DNA from: Cystobacter fuscus DSM 2262
GTDB lineage: Bacteria > Myxococcota > Myxococcia > Myxococcales > Myxococcaceae
Length of the DNA: 64,000 nucleotides
Assembly (NCBI RefSeq): GCF_000335475.2
Contig: NZ_ANAH02000025.1
Location: forward strand, 1-64,000
Direction: 5' to 3'
A program made the translations under genes and the position numbers. This document shows positions 57,645-64,000 of this stretch, piece by piece; position 1 is the stretch's first letter, and each line of letters opens with the position of its first letter. Below the pieces are notes generated by a model. The model was given only the letters and a program-made list of their open reading frames with translations, searched no databases and was not told where the DNA came from.

Positions 57645-58961
57645 CTACGCCCCCGTCGCCTGCCGCCCGGCGTCCGGGGAACCGGAGATCCGCCAGCGCA
57701 CCCCCACGAGCCCCGCCTCCTTCACGAGCCCCTCCACCAGGGGGCCGTAGTTCTCCTCCACCCATTGACGGAAGTAGGCGTCGGGGGCCGCGAGCACCAG
57801 GTGCCCGTCCTCCACGTCCACCGCGCGAGCCTGGGCCAGCCACGAGAGCGCGTAGCGCTTGCCGTTGTCCCGCAGCCACCCGAGGCACTCGTTCCACCGG
57901 CGGCCCGCCTCGGTGGACTCGTCCGCGGACGGAGCGGGGGACGGCTCGGAGACCGGCTCCAGGTAGCGCGCCCACACCCGGGGCGAGCAGAACGCCTGGG
58001 CCGTGCAGCGCGGCTCGCGCGTGCGGCCCCACTCCGAGTGCAGGTAGCCGCGCCACGCCGCCTGGAGCCGGCGCTCGTCCCCCCCCACCTTGTCCAGGGC
58101 GAAGCGGTACCAGGCGCCCCACGTCCGGGGACGCTCCTCGGCGGGGATGCCGGGCAGCGTCTGGCAGCGCTCGCGCTGGCAGGACTCGAAGAAGGCCTCG
58201 GCCTGGGCCTCTTCCTCCGCCGGGCAGGGCTCGGCGGAGGCGGACGTGCTCCGGGTCGTCAGGGCGGTGGCGGCCGCCTGGAGCCGCACCTCCGGGGGCG
58301 GAGAGGCCGGCACCATGTGCATGCCCGGCAGGCAGCGCTGGATGGGCGTCGTCTCCTCGGGCACGTCCTCCACCGTGGGTGGGGGCACGGGCAGGAGCCT
58401 GCTCGCGGACGTCCCCGTTTCCCTGACCTCCGCCGCGGCAGCAGCAGAAGAAGTCTTCTTCTCACTCTCCCTTTCCTTCTTCTTTCTGGGCGAGGACGTC
58501 CCGGACGCGTCCGCCGGACGTCCCGCGGACACGCCGGAGCCCTTGGCGGCGCGCTCCTTCCTCTTGCGCTCGGCTTCCTTCTGCCTCTTTTCGAGGACTT
58601 GCACGTAGCGATCGCACAGCGTGAGGCGGACCGTGTCCCCCTCCCGGACGAGGATCCGGGCGCGCAGCAACGCGTCCCAGAACGCACCGGGGGTGCCCGT
58701 CCACCGGACCGCGCCTTCCAGGGCCTCGCACCACACCGCCTCGTCCGCGGACGCGTCCGGCACCTGTCCGCCGGACTGTCCTCCGGACATGGCGAAGGGC
58801 TCGAAGCGCCCGGAGGGCAGCGCCTGCACCGCCCAGATCTGCAGTTCCACGATGGAGCCCAGGAAGGCCCGCCGGTCCATCCCCAGGGTACGTGCCGCAC
58901 ACACCGCCTCGAGGCTCATGGGAAAGCCCACGTCGACCTGTACCCAGTCCAGTCCGGCCAT
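57645..58961 (-). CDS. DnaA-N-like domain protein, possibly replication-related
   Basis: A 438-residue protein. The N-terminal about 120 residues (MAGLDWVQVDVGFPMSLEAV; ILVREGDTVRLTLCDRYVQV) look like the winged domain of phage replication/primosome proteins. The middle (residues 130-260) is charged and low-complexity (RKKKERESEKKTSSAAAAA). Residues about 365-425, with RRWNECLGWLRDNGKRYALS, AVDVEDGHLVLAAPDAYFRQ and WVEENYGPLVEGL, resemble the DnaA N-terminal domain used for helicase contact. There is no ATPase core. The start at 58961 has GGGAGG upstream. It may be a relic of a phage or plasmid replication module, or a host accessory factor. Confidence 0.65.
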   Translation of the reverse strand: MAGLDWVQVDVGFPMSLEAVCAARTLGMDRRAFLGSIVELQIWAVQALPSGRFEPFAMSGGQSGGQVPDASADEAVWCEALEGAVRWTGTPGAFWDALLRARILVREGDTVRLTLCDRYVQVLEKRQKEAERKRKERAAKGSGVSAGRPADASGTSSPRKKKERESEKKTSSAAAAAEVRETGTSASRLLPVPPPTVEDVPEETTPIQRCLPGMHMVPASPPPEVRLQAAATALTTRSTSASAEPCPAEEEAQAEAFFESCQRERCQTLPGIPAEERPRTWGAWYRFALDKVGGDERRLQAAWRGYLHSEWGRTREPRCTAQAFCSPRVWARYLEPVSEPSPAPSADESTEAGRRWNECLGWLRDNGKRYALSWLAQARAVDVEDGHLVLAAPDAYFRQWVEENYGPLVEGLVKEAGLVGVRWRISGSPDAGRQATGA

Positions 58962-58962
58962 G

Positions 58963-59202
58963 TCATCGCCTCCCGTGGAACCGCCGCGCGTCCGCCGCTC
59001 TGTCTCCGGGAGCACAGAGCTGATCCCCTCGCGAGTGAGGCTCGGGGAGGACGCTGATCGCCGGGTGATCCACGTTCGCGATCTGAGGCGTCCCCGCCCG
59101 GTCGTCTACCCCCCGGGGGTTCTGGCCCTCCAGGATCAGCGGATCCGCGTGCTCCAAGTGTCGCCTGGTCTCGTCGGCGGTAGTGGGCGGTAGCGGGCGC
59201 AA
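58963..59202 (-). CDS. Hypothetical 79-residue protein upstream of the DnaA-N-like gene
   Basis: A TTG-started frame ([20 protein letters not shown], then [18 protein letters not shown]) ending one base before the next ATG (TGACATG), with GC-rich third positions. The tight junction suggests translational coupling. No family is recognised, and the start codon overlaps the inverted repeat at 59190. It could be a chance frame. Confidence 0.35.
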   Translation of the reverse strand: MRPLPPTTADETRRHLEHADPLILEGQNPRGVDDRAGTPQIANVDHPAISVLPEPHSRGDQLCAPGDRAADARRFHGRR

Positions 59203-59213
59203 CAGCCCGCTAC
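59190..59213. promoter_or_regulatory. Inverted repeat before the chemoreceptor gene
   Basis: GTAGCGGGC-GCAACA-GCCCGCTAC (9-6-9, perfect) lies 29 bp before the ATG at 59242 and upstream of the divergent genes. It may be a regulator site for the two directions or a hairpin in the 5' leader. Confidence 0.5.
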
Positions 59214-59241
59214 AGGTTGTCTCCTGTTAGGAAGGGGCCCC

Positions 59242-60900
59242 ATGAGCATTGGAAAGAAGATCGCCCTGGGCTTTGGCCTGTCGCTGCTGGTGCTGCTGCT
59301 CGTGGCGCTGGTGGCGTTCCAGGGCGCCCGGCAGCTACAGGAGACCACCGAGGGCCTGGTGGACAGCCGCGATCAGGGCCGCCGCATGTCCATGGTCCTC
59401 TCGCTCATCGTGGACGCCGAGACGAGCCAGCGCGGCTTCGTCATCACCGGCGACCCGACCTATCTGGAGCCCTACCATCGGGCCCGTCAGCGGCTGGACG
59501 AGGATCTCCTCCTCCTGCGCCGCGATCTGGCCGGCTCTCCCACGCAACTGGAGCGCCTGGAGCGGCTCGAGCCCATCATCCGCGAGCGGCTCGCCACCCT
59601 GGATCGCACGCGCCAGTTGCGCGAGCAGTCCGGAAGCATGGATGCCGTGGCGCAGGCCGTCCGCGCGAGCTCGGGCCGGGGCCGGCAGTTGATGGACGAG
59701 GTGCGCCGGGGACTCGGTGAGATGTTGAAGTACGAGGATCTGCGCTGGGCGGAGTTCGAGAGCCAGGCGCGGGAGAGCGCCTGGCGCAGCATCTGGGTGC
59801 TGGCCTCGGGCACGCTCCTGGGCCTGCTCATCGTGGGCCTGGGCAGTTGGATCATCACCCGGAGCATCACCGGCCCGCTGGACAAGCTGGTGAAGGGCAC
59901 CGTGCAACTGGGCCGCGGCAACCTCGAGCACCGCATCGAGGTGCACAACCGCGACGAGACCGGGGAGCTGGCGCGCGCCTTCAATGACATGGCCGAGCGC
60001 CGCAAGGCCGCCGAGGCCCAGCTCGCCGAGCAGGCCCAGCAGCGCGAGCACACCCTGCGGACGGTGGCCGAGTTCGTCAACCAGCTCGCGGCCACCACGT
60101 CGGAGGTGTTGGTGAGCACCACGCAGCAGGTGGCCAGCGCCCAGGAGCAGGGCAGCGCGGTGGCCGAGACGGTGAGTACCGTCGAGGAGATCGCCCAGAC
60201 GTCCGAGGAGGCGGCGGGACGCGCGCGCACGGTGAGCGAGTCGGCGCGCCACGCCGAGGAGGTGGGCCGCAACGGCCGGCGCACGGTGGATGAAGCGGTG
60301 GCGGCCATGTCCACCGTGCGCGAGCAGGTGGAGTCCATCGCCTCGCGCATCCTCGCCCTGGCCGAGCAGGCCCAGGCCATCGGCGACATCATCACCACCG
60401 TCAACGACATCTCCGAGCAGACGCACATGCTCGCCCTCAACGCCTCCATCGAGGCCAGCCGCGCGGGTGAGCACGGCCGGGGCTTCGCCGTGGTGGCCGC
60501 CGAGGTGAAGGCGCTCGCGGACCAGTCCAAGAAGTCCACCACCCAGGTGCGGCAGATTCTGGGGCAGATCCAGAAGGCCACCCAGGGCGCGGTGATGACC
60601 ACGGAGGAGGGCACCAAGAGCGTGGGCACGGCCGTGCGCGTGGTGTCGCAAGCGGGCAGCACCATCCAGACGCTGGGAGATCTGCTCGGCCAGGCGTCGC
60701 TCACCGGGGCGCAGATCTCCGCTTCCGCCGCCCAGCAGGCCACCGGCATCGGGCAGATCCGCCAGGCCATGCGCGACGTGAGCCAGGCCACCCAGCAGAT
60801 GCTCTCCAGTACCCGCCAGACCGAGCGCGCCATGCAGGACCTCAACGGCATGGGCCAGAAGCTCAAGAGCCTGCTGGGCGAGTACGGACGCGCCGCGTGA
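59242..60900 (+). CDS. Methyl-accepting chemotaxis protein with CHASE3 sensor
   Basis: A 552-residue transducer. First helix ([19 protein letters not shown]), then a periplasmic helical CHASE3 domain with [20 protein letters not shown] and [20 protein letters not shown]. The second helix is at about 188-208 ([20 protein letters not shown]), followed by HAMP ([20 protein letters not shown]). The signalling hairpin tip is [35 protein letters not shown] (split here for length), slightly varied from the consensus. It would report to CheA/CheW for motility or development (Frz/Che-type). GGAAGGGG precedes the ATG. No che genes lie nearby. Confidence 0.92.
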   Translation: MSIGKKIALGFGLSLLVLLLVALVAFQGARQLQETTEGLVDSRDQGRRMSMVLSLIVDAETSQRGFVITGDPTYLEPYHRARQRLDEDLLLLRRDLAGSPTQLERLERLEPIIRERLATLDRTRQLREQSGSMDAVAQAVRASSGRGRQLMDEVRRGLGEMLKYEDLRWAEFESQARESAWRSIWVLASGTLLGLLIVGLGSWIITRSITGPLDKLVKGTVQLGRGNLEHRIEVHNRDETGELARAFNDMAERRKAAEAQLAEQAQQREHTLRTVAEFVNQLAATTSEVLVSTTQQVASAQEQGSAVAETVSTVEEIAQTSEEAAGRARTVSESARHAEEVGRNGRRTVDEAVAAMSTVREQVESIASRILALAEQAQAIGDIITTVNDISEQTHMLALNASIEASRAGEHGRGFAVVAAEVKALADQSKKSTTQVRQILGQIQKATQGAVMTTEEGTKSVGTAVRVVSQAGSTIQTLGDLLGQASLTGAQISASAAQQATGIGQIRQAMRDVSQATQQMLSSTRQTERAMQDLNGMGQKLKSLLGEYGRAA

Positions 60901-60906
60901 GCGCGC

Positions 60907-62049
60907 TCACAGCACTGCGCAGTCCTTCCAGGTGAGGCCCGTGTCCCGGGCGAAGTCCAGCAGCCGGGGCACCGCCTCGTGCACCTTGTCGTGCACGTCG
61001 TGGAAGAGGACGATGCCGCGCCGCCACAGCAGCATCAGGGTGACGACCCGGTCCGTGGTGGGCCCGGGCGCGACGGTGGCGTTCCAGTCCTGGGAGTCGA
61101 TGTTCCAGAGCATCACCTCGCCGCCCTGGCCCGACAACCACCGGGTCAACTCCGGCGAGCGCTGTCCATAGGGGGGCCGGAAGAGGACCTTCCGGGTGCC
61201 CGCCAGGCCCAGGGTGGAGAGCCGCTCGCGCGAGCCCTCCACCGACTCCTTCCACGTGGCCAGCTTCTGGTGCGACACGTGCCGCTGTCCGTGGGAGCCG
61301 ACGCACTGGCCCTGGTACAGCGCCTGGAGTGACGCCGCGCTCGTCCTTCCCAGGCGCGTCTCGAGCGCGTCGCCGAGCACGAAGAAGACGCCCTTGGCCT
61401 CCCGCGCGTTGAGCAGCGCCACCAGGCGGTCCGTGCCCTTGCCCGCGGGCGTGGGGCCATCGTCGAAGGTGAGCAGGAACTGCCGGTCCGGCCAGTCCGA
61501 GCCGGTGACTTCTCCGGGCCCGAGTGGGAGGATCTCACTGGTCGGGGAGGGGAACAGGGCCGCCAGCCGCAACTGCTCCTTCACGTAGAGCGTATAGAAG
61601 CGCGAGTCCATCGCCAGCCAGGCCTGGTACTCGGGGCCGAGGCCCGCCACGAACGCGCCGCCCAGCCGCACGACGTTCGCCGCGGTGGGCTCCTCCGCGC
61701 CGCAGCCCGGCTCGGAGGGAGCGCCACAGGCCGCCCGGGCCGCGCGCAGGTTGCGCGCCACGGTGTCCTTCACGCCCTCGAGCCAGCGGCGCACCGACTC
61801 GTCATGCACCTGCTTGACGCCGAGCAGGGCCGGAAACCCCTCCGCGCGGGCCTCCAGCTCTCCGAGCACGTGGGCGAACACGAGGTTCTCCGCGCGCGAG
61901 GCGAGATCGAAGTCCTGCGACGAGCGCAGCGGCCGGGGCCAGAGGGAGCGATCCGCGACCGCGACCTCCTTGGGACCCGCGGCCCGGGAGGAGGCACCGG
62001 ACAGCAGCGCGAGGAGGGGGAGGGTGAGGGACAGGGAGCGGAGGTTCAT
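60907..62049 (-). CDS. Polysaccharide deacetylase (NodB homology domain), secreted
   Basis: A 380-residue protein with signal peptide (LTLPLLALLSGASSRAAG). A helical N-terminal region of about 150 residues precedes the NodB domain: LLTFDDGPTPAGKG (motif 1, catalytic and metal Asp), CVGSHGQRHVSHQ (motif 2, metal His residues), RPPYGQRSPELTRW (motif 3), MLWNIDSQDWN (motif 4) and GIVLFHDVHD (motif 5, His). It removes acetyl groups from chitin oligomers, peptidoglycan or exopolysaccharide. It lies 19 bp after the TPR gene on the same strand, in one operon. Its stop abuts a 14-bp palindrome shared with the chemoreceptor gene. Confidence 0.9.
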   Translation of the reverse strand: MNLRSLSLTLPLLALLSGASSRAAGPKEVAVADRSLWPRPLRSSQDFDLASRAENLVFAHVLGELEARAEGFPALLGVKQVHDESVRRWLEGVKDTVARNLRAARAACGAPSEPGCGAEEPTAANVVRLGGAFVAGLGPEYQAWLAMDSRFYTLYVKEQLRLAALFPSPTSEILPLGPGEVTGSDWPDRQFLLTFDDGPTPAGKGTDRLVALLNAREAKGVFFVLGDALETRLGRTSAASLQALYQGQCVGSHGQRHVSHQKLATWKESVEGSRERLSTLGLAGTRKVLFRPPYGQRSPELTRWLSGQGGEVMLWNIDSQDWNATVAPGPTTDRVVTLMLLWRRGIVLFHDVHDKVHEAVPRLLDFARDTGLTWKDCAVL

Positions 62050-62068
62050 GGGGTGGGGGAGTCCAAGG

Positions 62069-63259
62069 TCAGTTCTGGCCGAGCTTCTGCTTCATCTTCT
62101 CGATGCCACCGCGGTAGGCGGGATGATCCTTGTGCCCGAGCGCGGACTGATAGCTGTCGAGCGCCTCGGCCCACAGGCCATCGTTCTCGTAGACGCGGGC
62201 GATGTTGAAATAGGAGCTGGCCTTCACCGTGTCGGCCTGGGGCCCGGAGGCCAGGGCAACGGCCTTGCGGTTGGCCCACAGCGCCTCGGCGCTGCGGTTG
62301 AGCTTCTGGTACGCGAGACCGAGGTTGCTGTACGCCTGCCCGTGCTCGGGGTTGTTGGCGATGGCCTCGAGATAGAGCGACACCGCCTCGTCGAGCTTCT
62401 TGGCGTGGTAGGCGGCCTCGCCCTTCTTGTTGAGCGTGTCGGCGAGAGAGAGCTGCGCGCTCGTCACGGCCGGCGCGGACTTGAGCTCCTCTCCGCGCAG
62501 GCGCTTGAGCAAGCCGCCCACCTGCTCGCCGGTCTTCACGTCGGCGAACGTGTTGAGATCGTAGAACTCCCCATTCTCCCCGATGCCGAACACCACCCAG
62601 GTGTTGCCCTCCACGCCCGAGGGGGGCGTGAACGTGCGCACCAGGGACGAGCCCACGTAGACGAACACCTTGGCCTGGGCCCGGGTGGACAGCGTCGTGG
62701 AGCCCAGGGCGTCCGCCTCGGAGTAGTTGTGCACGGCGTAGAGGTACTTCACCCCGGGCTTCTTCTTCTCCAGGGTGATGGTCTCCGGACCGAAGCCCGA
62801 TCGGTCATCCACGTCGAGGTTGGCCAGGTCTCCCTTCTGCCGGGAGAAGTAGACGTGGGAGGAGGCGTGGACGAGGTGCGAGTCGAGGTCCGCGGGGCGC
62901 TCGCCCCAGTTGAGCACGATGCGCAGCCCGTCCAGGTTGCGGGTCATCACCGGGCTCAACGCATACGTCAATCCCTTGCAGGGGCAGCGGGCCACGAGGT
63001 TGGAATACCCCTCCTTCTTGATGATGAGATTGACCGAGCCGTCATCCAGGCCGCCCGGCGGCGTGTCGAATTGGAAGGAACCATCCGCCGCCGTGGTGCC
63101 CTGCGCCGAGGCCTCTCCGTTCTTCTGCAGGATGACCTGGGCGCCGGAGATGGCCTGATCCTTCACCGTGGCGCTGAGGACCTGGACCCGGACGGGCTCG
63201 GCGCCGAGCGCGCTCAGAGGCAGGCCGAGGGTGAGTGCCAGCGCGAGAAACCGCTTCAT
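62069..63259 (-). CDS. Exported protein with carboxypeptidase-regulatory-like, DUF2135-like and TPR domains
   Basis: A 396-residue protein with signal peptide (LALALTLGLPLSALG). Residues 25-100 are a transthyretin-like fold (VKDQAISGAQVILQ; GTTAADGSFQFDTPPGG). Residues 110-235 resemble DUF2135 (LRIVLNWGERPADLDSHLVH; DVDDRSGFGPETITLEKKK). The last 130 residues form TPR units (AAYHAKKLDEAVSLYLEAIA; NLGLAYQKLNRSAEALWANR; NIARVYENDGLWAEALDSYQ). The mix suggests an extracellular or periplasmic organiser. AAGGGAG precedes the ATG. The deacetylase gene follows. Confidence 0.82.
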   Translation of the reverse strand: MKRFLALALTLGLPLSALGAEPVRVQVLSATVKDQAISGAQVILQKNGEASAQGTTAADGSFQFDTPPGGLDDGSVNLIIKKEGYSNLVARCPCKGLTYALSPVMTRNLDGLRIVLNWGERPADLDSHLVHASSHVYFSRQKGDLANLDVDDRSGFGPETITLEKKKPGVKYLYAVHNYSEADALGSTTLSTRAQAKVFVYVGSSLVRTFTPPSGVEGNTWVVFGIGENGEFYDLNTFADVKTGEQVGGLLKRLRGEELKSAPAVTSAQLSLADTLNKKGEAAYHAKKLDEAVSLYLEAIANNPEHGQAYSNLGLAYQKLNRSAEALWANRKAVALASGPQADTVKASSYFNIARVYENDGLWAEALDSYQSALGHKDHPAYRGGIEKMKQKLGQN

Positions 63260-63410
63260 GTCGTGTGCTCCCTTGGGGGGTGGATGACACGACGGGGTTA
63301 GCAAGGGGCACGCCACCCCCTCGCTCCCTCGGAAGGCCTGGGGAGGAGGCCGAGAGGCGTGGTCCCCGGTCCGCATCCGCGTGTCCGGGGAGCCTCATGG
63401 GGCCACGGCT

Positions 63411-64000
63411 TCAGCGGAAGTAGCTCTGGGAGATGTCCACCGAGTAGCCCAGTTCCAGCGTGGGCGCGGAGGCCGCCACGAGGTACTGGCGGAAGTCGAG
63501 CACCTTGCCGGGCAGGGACGTCGAGGCGTCCGGGGCCTCCTCGGTCCTCGCTTCGTCCGGCTCCATGCTGCCGCCCTCGCGCCGATAGTTGAAGACGGCG
63601 GGGAAGTGCGCCCGCGCTCGAATCGACGCCACCGGCCAGGACACCCGGGGCAGCGCCAGCTTCAACCGGCCGGACAGGTGGAAGACACCCAGATCCCGCG
63701 TCAGCACCACCTCCAGCGTGGCCTCCGTCTCGCCCACCCGCGTCGGCGCCACCTTCACGAGCAACCGGCCCTCCTTCTCCTCGGGCACGAGCGGCGCGGA
63801 GTCGAGCAGCACCCGCTCGAGGTGGTGGCCCTCGGGCAACGTCAGCTCCAGGGGCTGCTCACGATCCAGACGCAGCGCGTAGCGCACCCGCAGGCTGGCC
63901 TTGCCCTCGAGCGTGGACACCCAGGTGGCGTGGGCCTCGGGGATGCTCGGCTCCAGCGGAGGACGAATCACCTGGCGCGCCACCTTCGGCGCGACGGTGG
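63411..64000 (-). CDS. C-terminal part of an unknown protein (cut by the window edge)
   Basis: The frame is open through base 64000, so the start lies outside; an internal GTG at 63983 is probably not the start. The visible 196 residues are beta-rich (ASLRVRYALRLDREQPLELT; LVKVAPTRVGETEATLEVVL; LKLALPRVSWPVASIRARAH), ending TLELGYSVDISQSYFR. No catalytic motif is seen. The alternating strands and lack of membrane segments suit a periplasmic or surface beta-domain. It is not near enough to the 63259 gene to share the operon with certainty. Confidence 0.6.
   Translation of the reverse strand, partial: TVAPKVARQVIRPPLEPSIPEAHATWVSTLEGKASLRVRYALRLDREQPLELTLPEGHHLERVLLDSAPLVPEEKEGRLLVKVAPTRVGETEATLEVVLTRDLGVFHLSGRLKLALPRVSWPVASIRARAHFPAVFNYRREGGSMEPDEARTEEAPDASTSLPGKVLDFRQYLVAASAPTLELGYSVDISQSYFR

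Noticed and set aside
1-64000. tRNA, rRNA, transposase, integrase and attachment sites
   Set aside because: None could be recognised by eye on either strand; the rearrangements seen are direct-repeat duplications and relics without identifiable mobile-element genes.

Overview
The window is high-GC DNA with strong G/C third-position bias. It carries many secreted lipoproteins, Kelch-like 'attribute' repeat proteins, a two-component pair, a chemoreceptor and a set of secreted hydrolases. Together these point to a myxobacterium, most likely of the Cystobacterineae (Archangium/Cystobacter/Melittangium type). This is an inference from gene style; no rRNA or other taxonomic marker is present. I found no rRNA, tRNA, CRISPR array, transposase or integrase, although relics and duplications show the region has been rearranged often.

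Layout. 0-9.4 kb: an RCC1 relic, a phospholipase A2-like protein, a TPR protein, a frameshifted cytochrome P450, a small Cys-rich lipoprotein, a class C-type serine hydrolase, an epoxide hydrolase/NmrA operon divergent from a TetR regulator with a clear palindromic operator, and a large lipoprotein interrupted by an in-frame amber codon. 9.4-13.9 kb: an expansin-like secreted protein, then a three-gene group made of a 53-residue peptide with a double-glycine leader motif, an uncharacterised His/Glu-rich protein and a SelO/kinase-like protein. This is the best candidate for an undescribed peptide-modification system. 14-18.5 kb: a phosphodiesterase-like lipoprotein, two HEAT-repeat exported proteins and an M23 peptidase. 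18.5-26.4 kb: a DUF697 protein, a PLD nuclease and a GH5 glucanase flanked by 112-bp direct repeats, then gene relics, a frameshifted Uma2 gene, an orphan kinase-tail protein, a ferritin-like/lipoprotein pair, a ribitol-dehydrogenase-like SDR and more relics.

26.4-46.1 kb: a lipoprotein of the cardiolipin synthase family, a dienelactone hydrolase, an M1 aminopeptidase, an endonuclease/exonuclease/phosphatase protein, a frameshifted LuxR-type regulator, a quinone-oxidoreductase-like enzyme, and a 1,662-residue Kelch-HYR-OmpA fusion that contains an internal sorting signal. These are followed by a tautomerase/SDR unit with a good promoter and operator, an SRPBCC protein, FadD, and an SDR/LysR divergent pair. 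46.2-51.5 kb: another Kelch lipoprotein, a class A beta-lactamase-like protein, an outer-membrane barrel and a glycosyltransferase.

51.4-57.6 kb: a tandemly duplicated module carrying two paralogous immunity-like genes, one with an internal deletion, and a lipoprotein with a variable nuclease-like C-terminus, embedded between the glycosyltransferase and an MpaB-type oxygenase/response regulator/histidine kinase operon. A broken paralogue of that lipoprotein lies 30 kb away at 21.7 kb. 57.6-64 kb: a DnaA-N-like protein, a CHASE3/HAMP chemoreceptor, a polysaccharide deacetylase/TPR operon and a partial gene at the right edge.

Several genes show single-base frameshifts or stops (P450, Uma2, LuxR, the 7.9-9.4 kb lipoprotein). 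Each could be a true pseudogene or a sequencing error in GC-rich DNA, and this cannot be decided from the sequence alone.
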